A stretch of 64,000 bases of DNA, taken from positions 51,903,623 through 51,967,622 of the forward strand of contig JAYGXS010000001.1 in NCBI GenBank assembly GCA_036362985.1, written 5' to 3'. The notes under the pieces are model-generated. The model ran no database searches. It saw only the letters and a program-made list of their open reading frames with translations, and had not been told where the DNA came from. Source of the stretch: Ligula intestinalis (lineage: Eukaryota; Platyhelminthes; Cestoda; Diphyllobothriidea; Diphyllobothriidae). Below are positions 1 through 12,800 of the stretch, one piece after another. How positions within the stretch are numbered: position 1 is the first letter of the stretch; the number at the start of each line of letters is the position of its first letter. The position numbers and the translations under genes are program-made.

Positions 1-220
1 CTTTACTGTGTTTTAGTTTGTTTTCGACAATTATACAGAACTGAGATTAGAGGAATGCTTTATCAATATGTATGCAACAGAAGAAAATAAAATACGTCCC
101 ATCGCAATTTCCAGGCCTTTCTTAATTCTTAAAGTTGGAAAATTTTCCTGAACCAAACTAAGCTCAATATATATATATTTCGATTATTTCCATCTCAACT
201 ACGTGGAGAGTGGTATGGAC

Positions 221-228
221 TATAAATA
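221..228 (+). promoter_or_regulatory. Possible TATA box upstream of phosphatase 1
   Basis: A TATAAATA string lies about 315 bases before the start codon of phosphatase 1. The distance would imply a long 5' UTR or a non-coding first exon. A+T-rich DNA gives such strings by chance, so this is weak. Confidence 0.15.
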
Positions 229-542
229 ATTTTCCGTATTTCGGTGCTACGGAAACATAGATAGAAATAATTAAACATGAGAATCATTTCCGCAGCTCAA
301 TATTTGCTCGGGCTTGCGTCGATCTGTGCCAACTAAAGTGCTTCGAACAATTGAAAAATCGAAATGCCTCATTTTGCGTGGGCTGCACAACTAGACGTAA
401 GAACGCATAGTCTGCAGGACGATTTTCGACGTTTCTTTTCGTTGGAATACGCATTGAGCCAATCATTTTTGTTTGCCGAGGTGGCAGCCCTATTAAAGCT
501 GCACAAAGGCCACCACTTGGCTCGGTTCAACACAACACAAAC
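229..542 (+). other. Presumed 5' UTR/promoter-proximal region of phosphatase 1
   Basis: Non-coding stretch before the first ATG. Short open frames on both strands here show no recognisable domain. Bases 1-220 likewise show nothing I can name. Confidence 0.3.
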
Positions 543-3500
543 ATGCTTACCATTATTTGTCTGCTAGCTTTATCAGCCATCTGTAGTGCTCAAACTACAC
601 CCGAACCATGGAAAGTAGTACAAGAAGAGGTAGATCCAATATATTGGCAGAAAGAAGCCGAGAAATTTATCGCCGCTGCCTGTGAACGCTTTCCTGTTCT
701 GCAAAAAGAAAAACCGGCCAAGAATGTCATCCTCTTCCTGGGTGATGGTATGGGTATCCCCACTATTGCCGCTTCTCGTTTCTACCTTGCCGACAGAAGT
801 GGACTTAATGGTTCTGCAGTGATGCATCCCTTTGAAAGCTGGCCCTACAGCACAGTCGTCAGGACCTACGATCTTGAGACTGTCGTCACGGATTCGGCAA
901 GTTCAGCCAACGCCTACCTCACAGGTACCTACTTTCGACCGTAGCAACATTTCGATATGCTCCAAGTAAACTTCATCAGACTTTTAGTTTATTTTAATTA
1001 AATATTATGAGAAATCTCGGTTCAAGTAACTCTCAATAAATCTTGTGGCTTTGAAGACCACGACAAGTATCTGTTCATTCAATTAACAGGAGACATTTGC
1101 AATGACCTTTGAAGTTATTTTTGATGGTCATTTAAAATGAAGACCCCTCCTTAACTTGTAAGTTCTGAAAGAGTTAGGTTTTCAGAAAAAAAGACAAAGG
1201 ACAAAAAGCCATTAATTGATAGTTTTATCATGTCAACACAATATTTTATGTAAGATTGATTATCCTTTTAGGATTAACGATAGCGTTTATTGCCCTTATA
1301 AACGGTTTATAATAAATATCACAAGTTAAGGCACTAAAAATTCACGAAGATTACTATATTGTATTGTTCAGACGGAGGGAAGGTAAATTCAGCTAAAGCA
1401 CAGATGAGAGATTTGTACACAACTGCCTTCTTTCAAAAGGCCCAGATGCCTTTAATGGAATAAGATTTTAATTAGAGCATAGTAATTTATGTCTAATTCT
1501 CTGATTCTAGGTTGCAAAACCAGAACTGGCATGATTGGTGTCACAGGCAACTTGCACTACAAACAGTGCGGTGTGTGGGATAGAAATCACTACACTCAGT
1601 CGGCACTTAAGGCGGCCGCTGCTAAAGGCAAAGCCACTGGCATACTGACAACGACACGAATCACCCACGCTTCACCTGCCGGTTGCTTTGGTCATGTCAC
1701 TTTTCGGGACTTCGAAGGCGACGTGTAAGTGCCTATATATCCTTTACCTTCAGGGCGGGTACCCTAGGAGCCTTGCCAGTTCTTTTATAAATATGACTCT
1801 ACTATGCCGAGGGGCATAAAAAGGGTCATTTGCCTTTTGAGAAGCCAATGTTGAGAAGAAGAAGCGACCACTGGAAAAAGAGTTTAACTATCCTGATTTT
1901 TCGGATTCCGTCGGGAATCCTTAATCATAGGTTATCGTAGAAAAGTCTGAGACCCTTTTCTGCGCATACGACAGACCTTTCTACGATTACCTATGATTGA
2001 GGATTCCCAATAGAAGCCGGAGCGTCAGGCCAATAAAAAACCTTTTCCAGAGGTCGCTTCTTCTTCTTCTTCTTCTTCTATGAACTGCTTCCTGGAACCG
2101 CACATTCAATTCTATTGGCAGGCTAATGTTTGGTTGTCCATAAAAAACAAAGATAAGGATGCACTTACTTTTCTCAAAACTTGCACGTGTAGACCTACAG
2201 GGAAGGGATTAAAGAAAAGTAATCATTTCAGTCAAACAAGTTTCTATTACGGGGTGTATCTCGACTGTTCATACGTTTGTTTAAATTCTCATGTAGAAGC
2301 AGAAAGTAGTTTTCATAAGAGTGAGTGGCAAAGGTTGATCAGAGTATGTTTAATAACCAGCTGAAACATATACACGTTGTCCCTCACGGACAAATCAGAA
2401 TTCACATGTTTCTGCTTGTGCTTCTTGACGGTCCATCAATCTCTGTGTATGTAAATGCCCTGTTTTTCGACGCAATGCAGTTCACTGACGGAGGGTAGAG
2501 AACTTTCGGACTGTTTCATTTCTATTGCAGCTAATCCGTAGGGTTTAGTCTTTAAAAAGTGGCTAGGAGGCTCAACGGCGATTCATACTTAATCAGTCGC
2601 CTTTAATTGAGATAATATCTTTTCGATCAGCCGACAGGAGTGAAGAAGAAAACCCCGTTGGCGAAAAGAGCTGAATACTGTGAAACCTACGCAACTGCAT
2701 ACCTCTAAGTGCTCCTGTAACCGATTATGGATTTGTGTGTACTCAGAAAGTTCGCAAAAGTTGATGGCACAAATTAGGCTGTCCGTTTTTAATGATAGCA
2801 ATATCGTTGGAACTTAGATATTATTCGGCCGTATCAACTATAAAACGTGACAAGCATGTGTATGCAAAGAAATATCTGCACGTAAAATATTGTCAGTAAA
2901 TATTTGAAAGGCGAAGTTCTATGATTTTGCGGATAGAAAAGTTACAGGCATTCGTATGTTGTTAGGAATAACGAAAAATAAGCTGTATTTTTTAATGGAC
3001 CAATACGACCTTAACGGATTATTGGTGGTTGAAACTGCTGGTGGTACTTTTTTTAGAAACCTTCAGGAAGTTTGCGGAGAGGAATATAAAAAAATGAAAT
3101 GCCAAGATTTAGCTTGTCAGTTGGCAGTCGAAAACCGTGAAATCAACGTCATGATTGGCGGCGGTGCGAAGAACTTTTATCCAAAAGACACACTTATCCC
3201 CAACCAACGTGGAAAAAAGGGAACGCGTCTGGACAACAGAACCTTGGTTGCCGAGTGGATGCAATATCATAAAGAGAAAGGTCACAAGTACCAATATATC
3301 AATTCACCTCAAGACTTCAACCTTGCGGACTTGAGTAATACTGAATACCTGCTGTGTAAGTGACTTCTGTCAAAAAGTGATTTTTTCCATTCCTTTGCTC
3401 TGTCTGCTCAAGGTAACTAAACGGTTCTCAGGTTTTTGAAGGGACCGCTGACATCTTAAAGGCCTTGTGTAATTTCCTTTCAGGCCTACCCTATGACGAT

Positions 3501-5330
3501 CACATGCCCTATACGGACGAGAAAAGCGCGGATGAGCCTAGTCTGATGAGATACACACAAGCTGCCATAAAAATTCTTCAGAAGAACACAAATGGCTTTT
3601 TCCTGTTCGTTGAAGGAGGCAGAATCGACCATGCGCATCATAACAACGAGGGTCGGTATGTAATCTAATTTAAAAACATAGAAAGGTGTTTTGTTAAACG
3701 GTGAAGCTCATCTTGAGAAGTTAATCTGTGACAAAGTTGTATTGCTGTCGGGGTAACCCTACAGATAGCTCTGCGAATATGCTGACTTTAACTGCACTTG
3801 AAGCAAATCTTTTTGTCTGTTTGGAATCAGTGCATTTTATGTTACCATCTGCCCATGCCTTTCTTGGTTGTCTTTCGTATCCAAGACGCAGGTAAAGTGC
3901 TATCATGATCTTCATAAAATATCCGAAAGCAGAAAAGATGACGTCAGAATCATTTTCTGATCATCTGGAAACAGCAGGACCATGTCGCTTCTGCCTACCT
4001 CCGTTATCTGCTTGCATGAGTATTCACAAAATTTATCGCCAAGTTCACGCATAAATAATGATGATTGGATGATTTTAGATACCTAGTGGTGCCTGCCTCC
4101 ATTCAGTTAAAGCACAGGGATCCCCGCTAAGGATGAACATATATCAATGAGCGTCCGGTTCTCGGGTGTTCGACGTTATGCACTGTGGATAAAGAACATG
4201 AAGAAAATATAGAGGATCGAGTGAGGAAAGTTGTTCGTGTGTAATCGAAAATCTCGTCGTGTGTCAACAGAAACCTTCATACAGCCAACGCCTACACTAT
4301 TAGGCCTGCATCGAAGATGATACAGCGTGTATAACTATTTATATTTTTCCAAATTTTCATTGCAAATAGTAACGAAGGCTTTTCTTTTCCTTATACCTTT
4401 GTTTCCAGACACTCTATGGATGAAATGCTTGAGTTCGATAAGGCCATTCAAGCTGCCATGGATCTAGTCAATCTGGAGGAAACACTCATCATTGTGACGG
4501 CCGACCATTCACACTCATTTGGGTTGTATGGGCATCCAAGTCGTTTCCACAGTGTCCTCGATCTTGACAATGGGTACAGTTCACAGGTGAGTTTTCCCAG
4601 TACCTATAAAAACTACCAACGAGCTCCAACGTATCTGTGACTTATATTTTCGATCTTCGTGTAGGTTGCGTTATGGTGTGTGCTTGTACGTTTTTATGTG
4701 TATTTAGGCCAAGGCCTGGATAAAAAATCAACAAATGTAAACAATCCTGAGAATATATAAATTTAAATTTTATTCATGAAATAGCAGAAATGGTTTGCTC
4801 GTCCCAACATTAGTAACGTTAGCTCCAGTGCGTTATAAAACTTAATCGTTATCAAAAGTCATATTCGCCATATTCACATCGTTGCTGTGAGAACTGCCTT
4901 AAGGAGAGCAGTGGTGAAGACCGAAGTTTCCGTCGGCAAGCATTCCCAAATTTAGTAAATAATTAAGCAGAATTACTATAATATTCTCAACTAACTATGC
5001 GTTTTCCCTCATTATTGCAAAAAGACGCTGGATAAAAAGCCCATGACTGCGATAGGATACCTGACCGGACCCGCAGGCCTAACTAACAACGCCAGAAGCG
5101 ATCCATCAAAGGAAGATATTTGGAGTTGGAAGTACAAGCAACAGGCGCTGGTACCTCTATTCTATTCAACTCACGGTGGTGATGATGTTGGTGTCTATGC
5201 AACCGGTCCATTCTCGCGCCTTTTCACCAAGACCATCGATAACACATTCATTTCACAAGCCATGAAGTACGCAATGGGAGTGCATCCATACGATAACATT
5301 GAACCCTGTAAGGGAAGAACCAAGGCCTAG
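543..5330 (+). CDS. Alkaline phosphatase 1 (secreted-type, 6 exons)
   Basis: Hydrolyses phosphate monoesters; a two-zinc, one-magnesium enzyme of the secretory pathway. Exons: 543-924, 1511-1724, 3057-3355, 3484-3655, 4409-4586, 5025-5330 (516 aa). Junction phases are 1,2,1,2,0 and all introns are GT-AG. The first ATG opens a typical signal peptide (residues 1-16, MLTIICLLALSAICSA). Catalytic motifs are complete: FLGDGMG (Asp68), TDSASS (nucleophile Ser118), ITHASP (His180), FVEGGRIDHAHH (Glu342, Asp347, His351), TADHSH (Asp388, His389, His391) and THGGDDV (His465). Length is normal for animal enzymes. The protein ends shortly after EPCKGRTKA with no hydrophobic GPI tail, unlike the paralogue at 19138-24997. 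Intron 2 (1725-3056) holds an inverted-repeat element. The exon joins are inferred from splice signals and homology; the family assignment is very secure. Confidence 0.96.
1853..2079. repeat. Inverted-repeat pair of Penelope terminal fragments with hammerhead-like motifs
   Basis: Lies in intron 2 of phosphatase 1. Two arms of roughly 100 bases (about 1853-1955 and 1975-2079) are imperfect reverse complements. Each runs from a GAAGAAGAAGCGACC-type end through the stem GGATTCC/GGAATCC to a centre near 1962. In the left arm, read on the minus strand, GGATTCC-CGAC-GGAATCC is followed by GAAA and then TCAGG; the right arm (1991-2029) is more decayed and ends CGTCAGG. The same layout recurs at 40.36, 49.23, 54.86 and 60.06 kb, which links it to Penelope-like terminal repeats. 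The ribozyme core (CTGATGA) is mutated in both arms, so self-cleavage is unlikely. Confidence 0.6.
2059..2079 (+). repeat. (TTC)n microsatellite at the end of the inverted repeat
   Basis: Seven or so TTC units directly follow GGTCGC. The same run, shorter, ends the related repeats at 40.43, 49.19 and 54.60 kb and the Penelope element at 60.13 kb, so it is part of the element end and not an independent microsatellite. Confidence 0.6.
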
Positions 5331-5468
5331 ACACCTTGGAGTGACAATTTACTTGAATCTACCCGGAAAAATGTTTACAGGAAGTCTGTGAAGGAACAAC
5401 ATCATTATTCTTTTTTCCTTCTCTTCCCCTCCTGATAACCGCATACGGGCCGTTCCAATTACTCTTAC

Positions 5469-5474
5469 AATAAA
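5469..5474 (+). terminator. Polyadenylation signal of phosphatase 1
   Basis: AATAAA lies 139 bases after the stop codon of phosphatase 1 and is followed by T-rich sequence. Canonical hexamer and plausible 3' UTR length; the cleavage site itself is not visible. Confidence 0.55.
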
Positions 5475-6199
5475 CGTTTTGAAATATCTTGTATAGATTT
5501 TTCGAAAGTATGAAATCTGTTTGATCAATTCAGAATTTGTTGGAGAAATTGTTATGCATGATAAAGGGCAAGATTGGGAAATGGGAATGCGGCATAGTTT
5601 TTAAAATAATATAACGAGAATTTTAATGATTACTTATATGTTAGAATAGCAAATGTTTTAGCAATAGTAAAATGTGCATTTGAGAGAGTTTAGGGATCAT
5701 TTAAGAAAAATACCCTGAGAAGGAGAGAAACACAAAAAGGCAAAGAAGTCTGTGATTGCCTGTTGAAAAAAAGCGCTGGCTAAGAATTCAAATATATGTA
5801 CTAAGTCAGTAAACTGGTTGAGCAGAAGCAAATTGATCTTATTAATGCATAGGAGTAAACTTAAACTCCGGATATGCATAACAAACATTACAACACGGTC
5901 TGATTACACCAGCTATCTATTTTCCAAGATTTGGTTCGATGCGCAATATTCAAGCGAGGTGAGACCTCAATTTTTGACAGAGTTCATCAAAATGATAAGC
6001 AAGATTTTTAATAAAAATGTACACCCTCTTAGCTTCCGATGTAAGTAGAACCAGAGTGAATGTGCCTTAGTAGACTAATTGACCATCGGGTAGAAATAAC
6101 TGAAAGTACTCGTAAAATCATAGGACGAGAATGAGACTGCAGAAGAAACAACTGAGGACAGTGACCCTCACAAGTGGATTTCTCCATCTTTAAAAATTC
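5475..6199. other. Intergenic, nothing recognised
   Basis: A+T-rich sequence after phosphatase 1. Open frames of 60-90 codons occur on both strands without domain similarity that I can recognise. Confidence 0.5.
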
Positions 6200-6886
6200 G
6201 GGCAGCAGTTTCCTTGGTAGTGGCGGAACAAAACTCCACATTTCCAGGTTTGTTGACAGCAATTCGAGTTCGATTTGAGGTCGATTCGAGCTCAATTTGA
6301 GCTCAATTTGAGCACGATTAGGGTTAGGATTAGGTTCATGGGTAGGGTCGGAGGTAAGATTTTGGGTAGGGGTTACGGTAAGGGTTAGAGTCAGGGTTAG
6401 GTTTAGGGTAACTTTTAGGGCTAGGGTTAGGTTTAGGGTTAGGGTGAGGGTTAGGTTAAGGATTAGTGTTAGGTTCAGTGTGGGATAGTGATATCTTATG
6501 TTAAAAGCCCAAACATTTCTGCTTAATATAACAAAAAATTATCGATAAATCAATTATTACTGCGTTTTGGGCAAAGGAAAGTATTCGGAATAAAACTCCA
6601 CATTTTCAAGTGTGTTGAGAGAGATTCGTGCTCGATTCAAGCTCAATTTGAGCTCCATTTGAATTTTTTGTGTCTTTTTTCGAATTATGCGCTCAACGCC
6701 CTTGGCCTATACCCACCGTATTAAATTCTTGCAACACAATTTAACAAGTTATTTTTCTTATTTTCCGAAATTCTTTTTTGGTTTATCAGGTTGATCAACT
6801 TAAAAAAAAAACCCTTCTCACAATTATCGTATGAAAACAACCTATGGTCTGTTGTATCCAAGCCCACTACCAAGGAAACTCCTGCC
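6200..6886. mobile_element. Foldback/MITE-like element enclosing a telomere-like tract
   Basis: Bounded by short terminal inverted repeats: 6200-6226 reads GGCAGCAGTTTCCTTGGTAG and 6862-6886 is its near-perfect reverse complement. Inside are two direct copies of a segment that begins GAACAAAACTCCACATTT (6225-6318) or GAATAAAACTCCACATTT (6590-6661) and runs into GCTCAATTTGAGCTC-type strings. Between them lies a degenerate TTAGGG tract (6313-6475). The internal string around 6482-6530 (ATAGTGAT, then ATGTTAAAAGCC) recurs in the small foldback copy at 51548-51736, which supports one family. No coding capacity was seen, so it would be non-autonomous. Confidence 0.6.
6313..6475 (+). repeat. Degenerate interstitial TTAGGG-like tract
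   Basis: About 160 bases built of TTAGGG, TTAGGTT, TAGGGTT and variants such as GGGTTACGG and GAGGGTTAGG. The unit matches the usual metazoan (and flatworm) telomere repeat, but the tract is heavily mutated, and it sits within a transposon-like unit. Confidence 0.75.
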
Positions 6887-9800
6887 AAAATAAATTCGTT
6901 TCGTCCCGAAAACAATGGTGGCAAAAGTACCTTGTTTAGCCCCGCTCATATACCCCTACTCCCAGCAATTTATACTGCAAAAACGGTGGTTTTAGAGTTT
7001 TGTGGGGTAAGGAAATAGGATAGACAGCGAAGGAAATTTTTCAAAGTAAGCGTTACGTGAAAAATGTACTCGAATTTGCTTCCCGCGGCCGCTGCAAGCA
7101 GGTTGCTGCGCATGTTAATTGAAGGTGTGCGCGGCGCTTCACGCCGCGGACTTTACTTATAAAACTCCAGAACGGTAAGTTGGACATCAGGTAAGTTGAA
7201 GTAGATGACCTCCTTAATCCCAAATTCAATTTTTCGGGAAATTACAGAAGCCTACAATTTGATAATCGGGTTTTTCCGCATTAAGTAAAATGATAATACA
7301 GATACGGAAAATCTGCAGATATAAGCCAACAATACTTCTAAATACAGTAACATAAAAATGCATCTAGCATTTATTAAAGTATTTTTTACTGTGTGTCCTA
7401 ATTTTCCGACCATAACCACCTTTTTCGTAGGAAAACATGCAAGTTGTAGGGATTATTGAGTGGAGCTACATAAGCTACTGCCACCACAATGGTCTTTTCT
7501 CTATAACAGTGCGTTCATAAATGTCACTAAAACCTTTTCGTCGTTCCTATAAAAAGCCAGTTTTCAGAATAACCGGCTTAACGGGAGATTTATACCATTG
7601 CTTTTAAAGTATGAAAAGACCAAAGGATTTGTGCGCATACAGTGCGCTCGTAAAAATACTCTTTTCCATAATAGGTGAATGGCATCTGCGCAAAGGTGCA
7701 TGGCTCAAAACGATTTGCCTCCAAATCATGGCCTTTACTTAATATGTCAGCCATTTATGCTCTTTCTCCTTAAATGCCCTATAAGGTACGAGGCAGGTGG
7801 ATGTAACATATAATTATATTCAAACCTACCTTACTTACTTGCATCTGCTTGAAAGAAAAAGCGTTTCTTCTGAATACCTTTAATTAGGAGCATTGAAAGG
7901 TTTTAGCTCTTAATCATGAGATGCACATTTCAGCTAACCCATAAAACGTAGGCATAATTAAAATGAGTTTTTGGCCTCAGACTTTCCCATGAACATGTGA
8001 CCTCTGTGAAAGGTCACGCAACTTGTGTCTCATGAACGTTTTTTTAACAAAAAGATTAAATTTCCCTAGGTGACAATATAAAACCACATCAAGATTTTGA
8101 TCTTAAACATCCACACCAGTATAAATGAATACGAACAATTTTGAGAACTACTATATCCTTTTGAATGGGTACTTCATAAAACATCAGATCAGGTAAACAT
8201 ATCTGAAATGTTTCAAATGCAGGATCTTCGTCAAGCATGTCCAAATATGTAAGGTAATTGCTGCGCCCCATAGCTTTGCGGGTCAGATAAAAGTCTGCTC
8301 CTTAAAATGTAAATTCTCACCAGTTGAGTGATGGTAAGCATCTTTGAGAACTACTGTACAGTTTTCCATGCATAAATCGTAAAAGTTTAGGTCAAGAAGA
8401 CATATCTGACATATGTCTCTTCACATATGAAATTTCGTGCTACGTTGACTTATTTCCTTAACCTTTATTGGCGTCATAGTAAACGCTTACGCTCTCATTT
8501 TTCATAAGGTTCTATAGTTTTGTTACCAGGCAGTTAATAGGAATGTTTACAGCAGTCAACTTCAATTCTTATCTACTATTTCTTACTATATTTAAAGAAG
8601 GATGAACATTATCAGTGGAATAGTCGATGGTCACTTGTGTATCTGGTAACTTAATTGCCATTTCAAAGAATAATCAGAAGATGACGAATATAGGCACACA
8701 TCTGAGTCAGAAGGTGTGCGATTTTGCAAAAATGCGACGAAACAAGACCTACTTTGTCTATGGATTTTAGGAATATCTCATTTTAGAATTAATAGGTCGA
8801 TCGTGTGGATAAAATCAGCAACCGAATCAGTATCTGCACAAGCATGCGTTGGCAGATTTTTGAGTGCAAATGGGCTGTTTATAGCAATCTTGGGAGCTAT
8901 GTGCGTCAGTGCGTTTGAACCCTACGATGGATAAAGAAGACATTGCAGGAAAATTATTTAATTTGAATCAGCTTAAAAATTGATTAAATGTGCATTTATT
9001 TGTCCTTCGCTGGAATAAAACTGTCTTTCGTAAAAAAATATGCCTAACTAGACATGATTGGTAATAAATATGAACTCGAAATCAGTGTTACCTTAACGTA
9101 GCCAAAATGTAGTCTTATATAACGGACGTTAGCTCAAAACGCTTGCAACTTAAGTGCATGTAATCTACTGCAAATGTAATTTATTTTAGTCATAAGGTTT
9201 TGCTTATCTAACGGTATCCACTATCAGAACATAATAAGTGTTTTTAATTGGGAAAATGGTCTGTATTCTGATGCGTTAAGCTTATACTGCAAACTTTTAA
9301 AAATTGCCTGCGTCCTTAGGGAAAATGAGAAAAGTTTATCAGTAAAATTTTGACATTGGGTCCCCAGGTCGTCATCAGACTTGAGAAAAATGTGCAGAGT
9401 CTGATGGCAACCTAAAAATCTCAAACGTATCTAAACGCCAATGCAAATCAAATTCTTGGTCTAGCGATCACGTCTTCTTTTTCTTAAAAGCTTCCTGGTA
9501 CTCACATATTCGCTTCCATCGATGAATGAAATGATTATCTATGAGACCAAATTTTGCAGATCTCAACGTTTAACTGCTCAGCATTAGAAATCATAAATTT
9601 TGAGGCTGACTGTGCTCCTACTGTGATTAAGACAACCAACTTTCCATGCCATAACGCATTTGATTTTCATCAAAAGTTGTTATATATTTGTTTGACAAAA
9701 ACCGTTTAAATAAAATGTTTTAACTTTCATTAATGTTTCCTCTAATAAGCGATTACACAAGCAGGCAGATGACATCTACGATAATTAGCAGCGTCGAAAA

Positions 9801-12800
9801 TTGTCTTAAACATCACGCCGACAAATGCCTTGTTTTGCAATTTGACAAATTCTATTTTTTTAACACACTGGCTCACTTAAAAAAGATTCTACCGTCATGT
9901 AATTTAAGTCATATCACAAGCCCACTTATATGGAACGATATTTTCTAATGATTATTATTATAACCTTGCAGTCTTGCTAAAATATATAGAATAAAGAAAT
10001 ACTGAACACATCTTTTTGCTTCTTAGCTCCTGTAAGAAGACCAGCATAGGAAATTAGCAAGCAGTATACAGCTTACGGGTTTGTTTTAAGGCAAAGGGTA
10101 TAGGAACCATTTAAATAACTGTTGGCCAACTCAAATCTACCAAATTCTGGTACCTTTTGCTGATATATAGTAATAGATTTCGCAGTTCACCTTCAAACGC
10201 TCAGTTCACATAGCCTGATTCAAATTTGACGAGCTGATAACATTCGTTACAAAAGCTACTAAAGCTTTCGAACACTTAGAATGAAAAACTGCCTGCTGAG
10301 TGCTGGTAAAATAAATCATCATGTGGTTTCTAGAAGAAAGGCTTTTACCAGCTGCATGTGCTCCTGCAGAACACACAACATCTCTGTCTAGCAAGAATAT
10401 TGTATTATTTGATACTTGAAATTATTTTATTTCATGTCGCAATCAACTCGCTGATTTAAATCAAGCAACGCACATTTTGTGGTATTTTCCGTACAACGCC
10501 CCATCGTTGTGGATTTTTTCTTTTGAAGTTCGTCATAGCTTAACTGCCGCTCGAGAATGCTAAAGTACAGTACATTGCCACACCCCAAATAAGGATTTTG
10601 TGTTTGAAATGAATCAGTTTGAAATATTTGCCAGGCTTCTTATCGTTTACGGTAAAATAACCCCGAATTTTACACACTCTTCTCAGGTTTTAACAATTAT
10701 CACTCATTTTCACCTTGTATTTTTTTTTACAAAATTTTGGATTTTTGGAGCTTTGCAGTAAAGATTTTAACCGCATGTATTCAGAAGGTTCCAAGCAAGC
10801 CTTAAGTTAGTGATTCATCAGAAAAAATTAAGTTTAGTCTCAAGACCACTGAGTTTATAAAATACAATTGATTTACAGTTGACTAAGTGTGTATACTAAG
10901 CAAATACCAGACATGTATTAAACAGGAAATTTCTAATCTAAAAATGCGCACACATGTTTATAGTACAATCTGAAAGGATTTAGAAGGTTAGAGGTATTTT
11001 TTGCCGTAATCATTAGTGAAAGCCTTATAAATTCACTAAAATGGCATTTTAAAGCTCTTAAGTGTATTTAAAAAATAAATTAAAACGATAAGAAAAAGCA
11101 CAGGAAAATAAAGTTTCCAAGAGACTGAGGTATGTATTGATGAAACAGGAATCACAATTTTGTTCACTGTTGTGAATGCACTCGAAACAAACTGCACTTT
11201 TAAGAATATTTATCTATAAACTTAGAAGCAGTTCTTATCATTTGACAAAATTTAGCCAGGGGCGAACATCGATTACAGTGGCAATTAGCTGAGCGAGTAT
11301 TTCTACGATTAATATAGGCTATGATCCCGCATATTTAGGCACCAAAGGCTCATTTTTAACAGCCAACATTTAAAGAAAATGTGGATATTTTTCATTTCGA
11401 ATTTACTAAATTTGGAAGCTATATTAATATAACATACGATATGGAGAGACTATGAAATTGAGCCATGGAATGTTCGATTTATAGGAAGTTGACGTCCTAA
11501 TCTTCGACCTACGTACCCATAGCGGTACAAGCGGGTTATGCCTACAGAAATACACGTGAGCCGTTGTAGGGTTAAATTTTCAAATAAAGGACGAATGGGC
11601 GTTCACTGAGCAGTTGCAGCACTCAACAGTCCTGTGCTGTCTTGGAGCTCACTATCGAGCCCCACCGGCAGTCAATAAGTGGCTGAAGAAAGTTACTTAA
11701 TAAATAAAGGATAGATTAGAATCGAAAACTTTGGCATTTTAACTGTTATCAGTCAGTCATACTGGATGTTACGCCACCCGAGGTGGCGTAGTCCACATCG
11801 TTGTTTGTCAGTATCGACGTAGTTTAAACTTAATCTTGATAAAAATTAGTTCAAGTGGTCATCACACTTAATCGAAGTGATTCATAAACTCTTAATTTGC
11901 GCCTAAAGCATTATGCGTTTTTTATACAATGCCATACAGACTTGAGGTCCTTAATTAATTTTAAAATACGTTTTTTCAACAAAAAAGTGCTTTTATGAAT
12001 ATCTGTGAAAACGCGCGCAGTCAATTTTTACATATCATAAGGTAGTATGCTTAAAGGCTGAATAACTTAACAATGAATTTGCTTTGATTGAAACAGCCAG
12101 TCTTGGCCAGACTCGATAGAGCATCAAGCAAGACGCAAAGTGTTAATCTTGTTGTGCAAACGAATAAATGAATTTTTACTTTGATGTGAGTTAGTTTATT
12201 AGTTCTGTTGAACATTCTCGGCTTTCAAGATAACATTTCCAAAATTCAAGATGAATATAAAAATAATTACAAAAAGGTCACAGAAGACATATATCTATTT
12301 GTAGTCTTTTAGTATTTCAATATTTTTATAACTTAACGTGAAAAGCGGAAAACCATAGGTATTTTTATGTTTGTTGAGCTACTGTCAGCGAGGGGTTTGA
12401 ATTGGCAGATAAACGGGTCGTCTACAGAATGTGAATTTCACTCGAACTGACATGGGGTCAGTAATAGTTTATCCGGTTCTGTACATTAGCACGTGAGTGA
12501 GTCATGTGAATACGTAATAGCTGATTCTTCCTATACGTGGATAAAATAAAGGTACATGTCAATTTTGGTATGCTAGTCAGCAAAACATCTTACAACGTCT
12601 AATATTTATGACTTTTTGTCAAAAACTGAACAAAAATAGACGAAAGAGCGCAAATAATCGATAGATGAAAAAACTTAATGCTTTAAAAACATCAATGATA
12701 TATTTCGCAAATGGTGTGCAAACTAAACGCACAAGAACAAATAATATCCTCAAGGCGAAAGCCACAACTATTCGGCGTTAGTAATCAAAAGTTACATTGA

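Noticed and set aside
6313..6475. TTAGGG-like tract as a chromosome end or a fusion scar
   Set aside because: It is degenerate, internal, and bounded by direct and inverted repeats of a mobile-element type.
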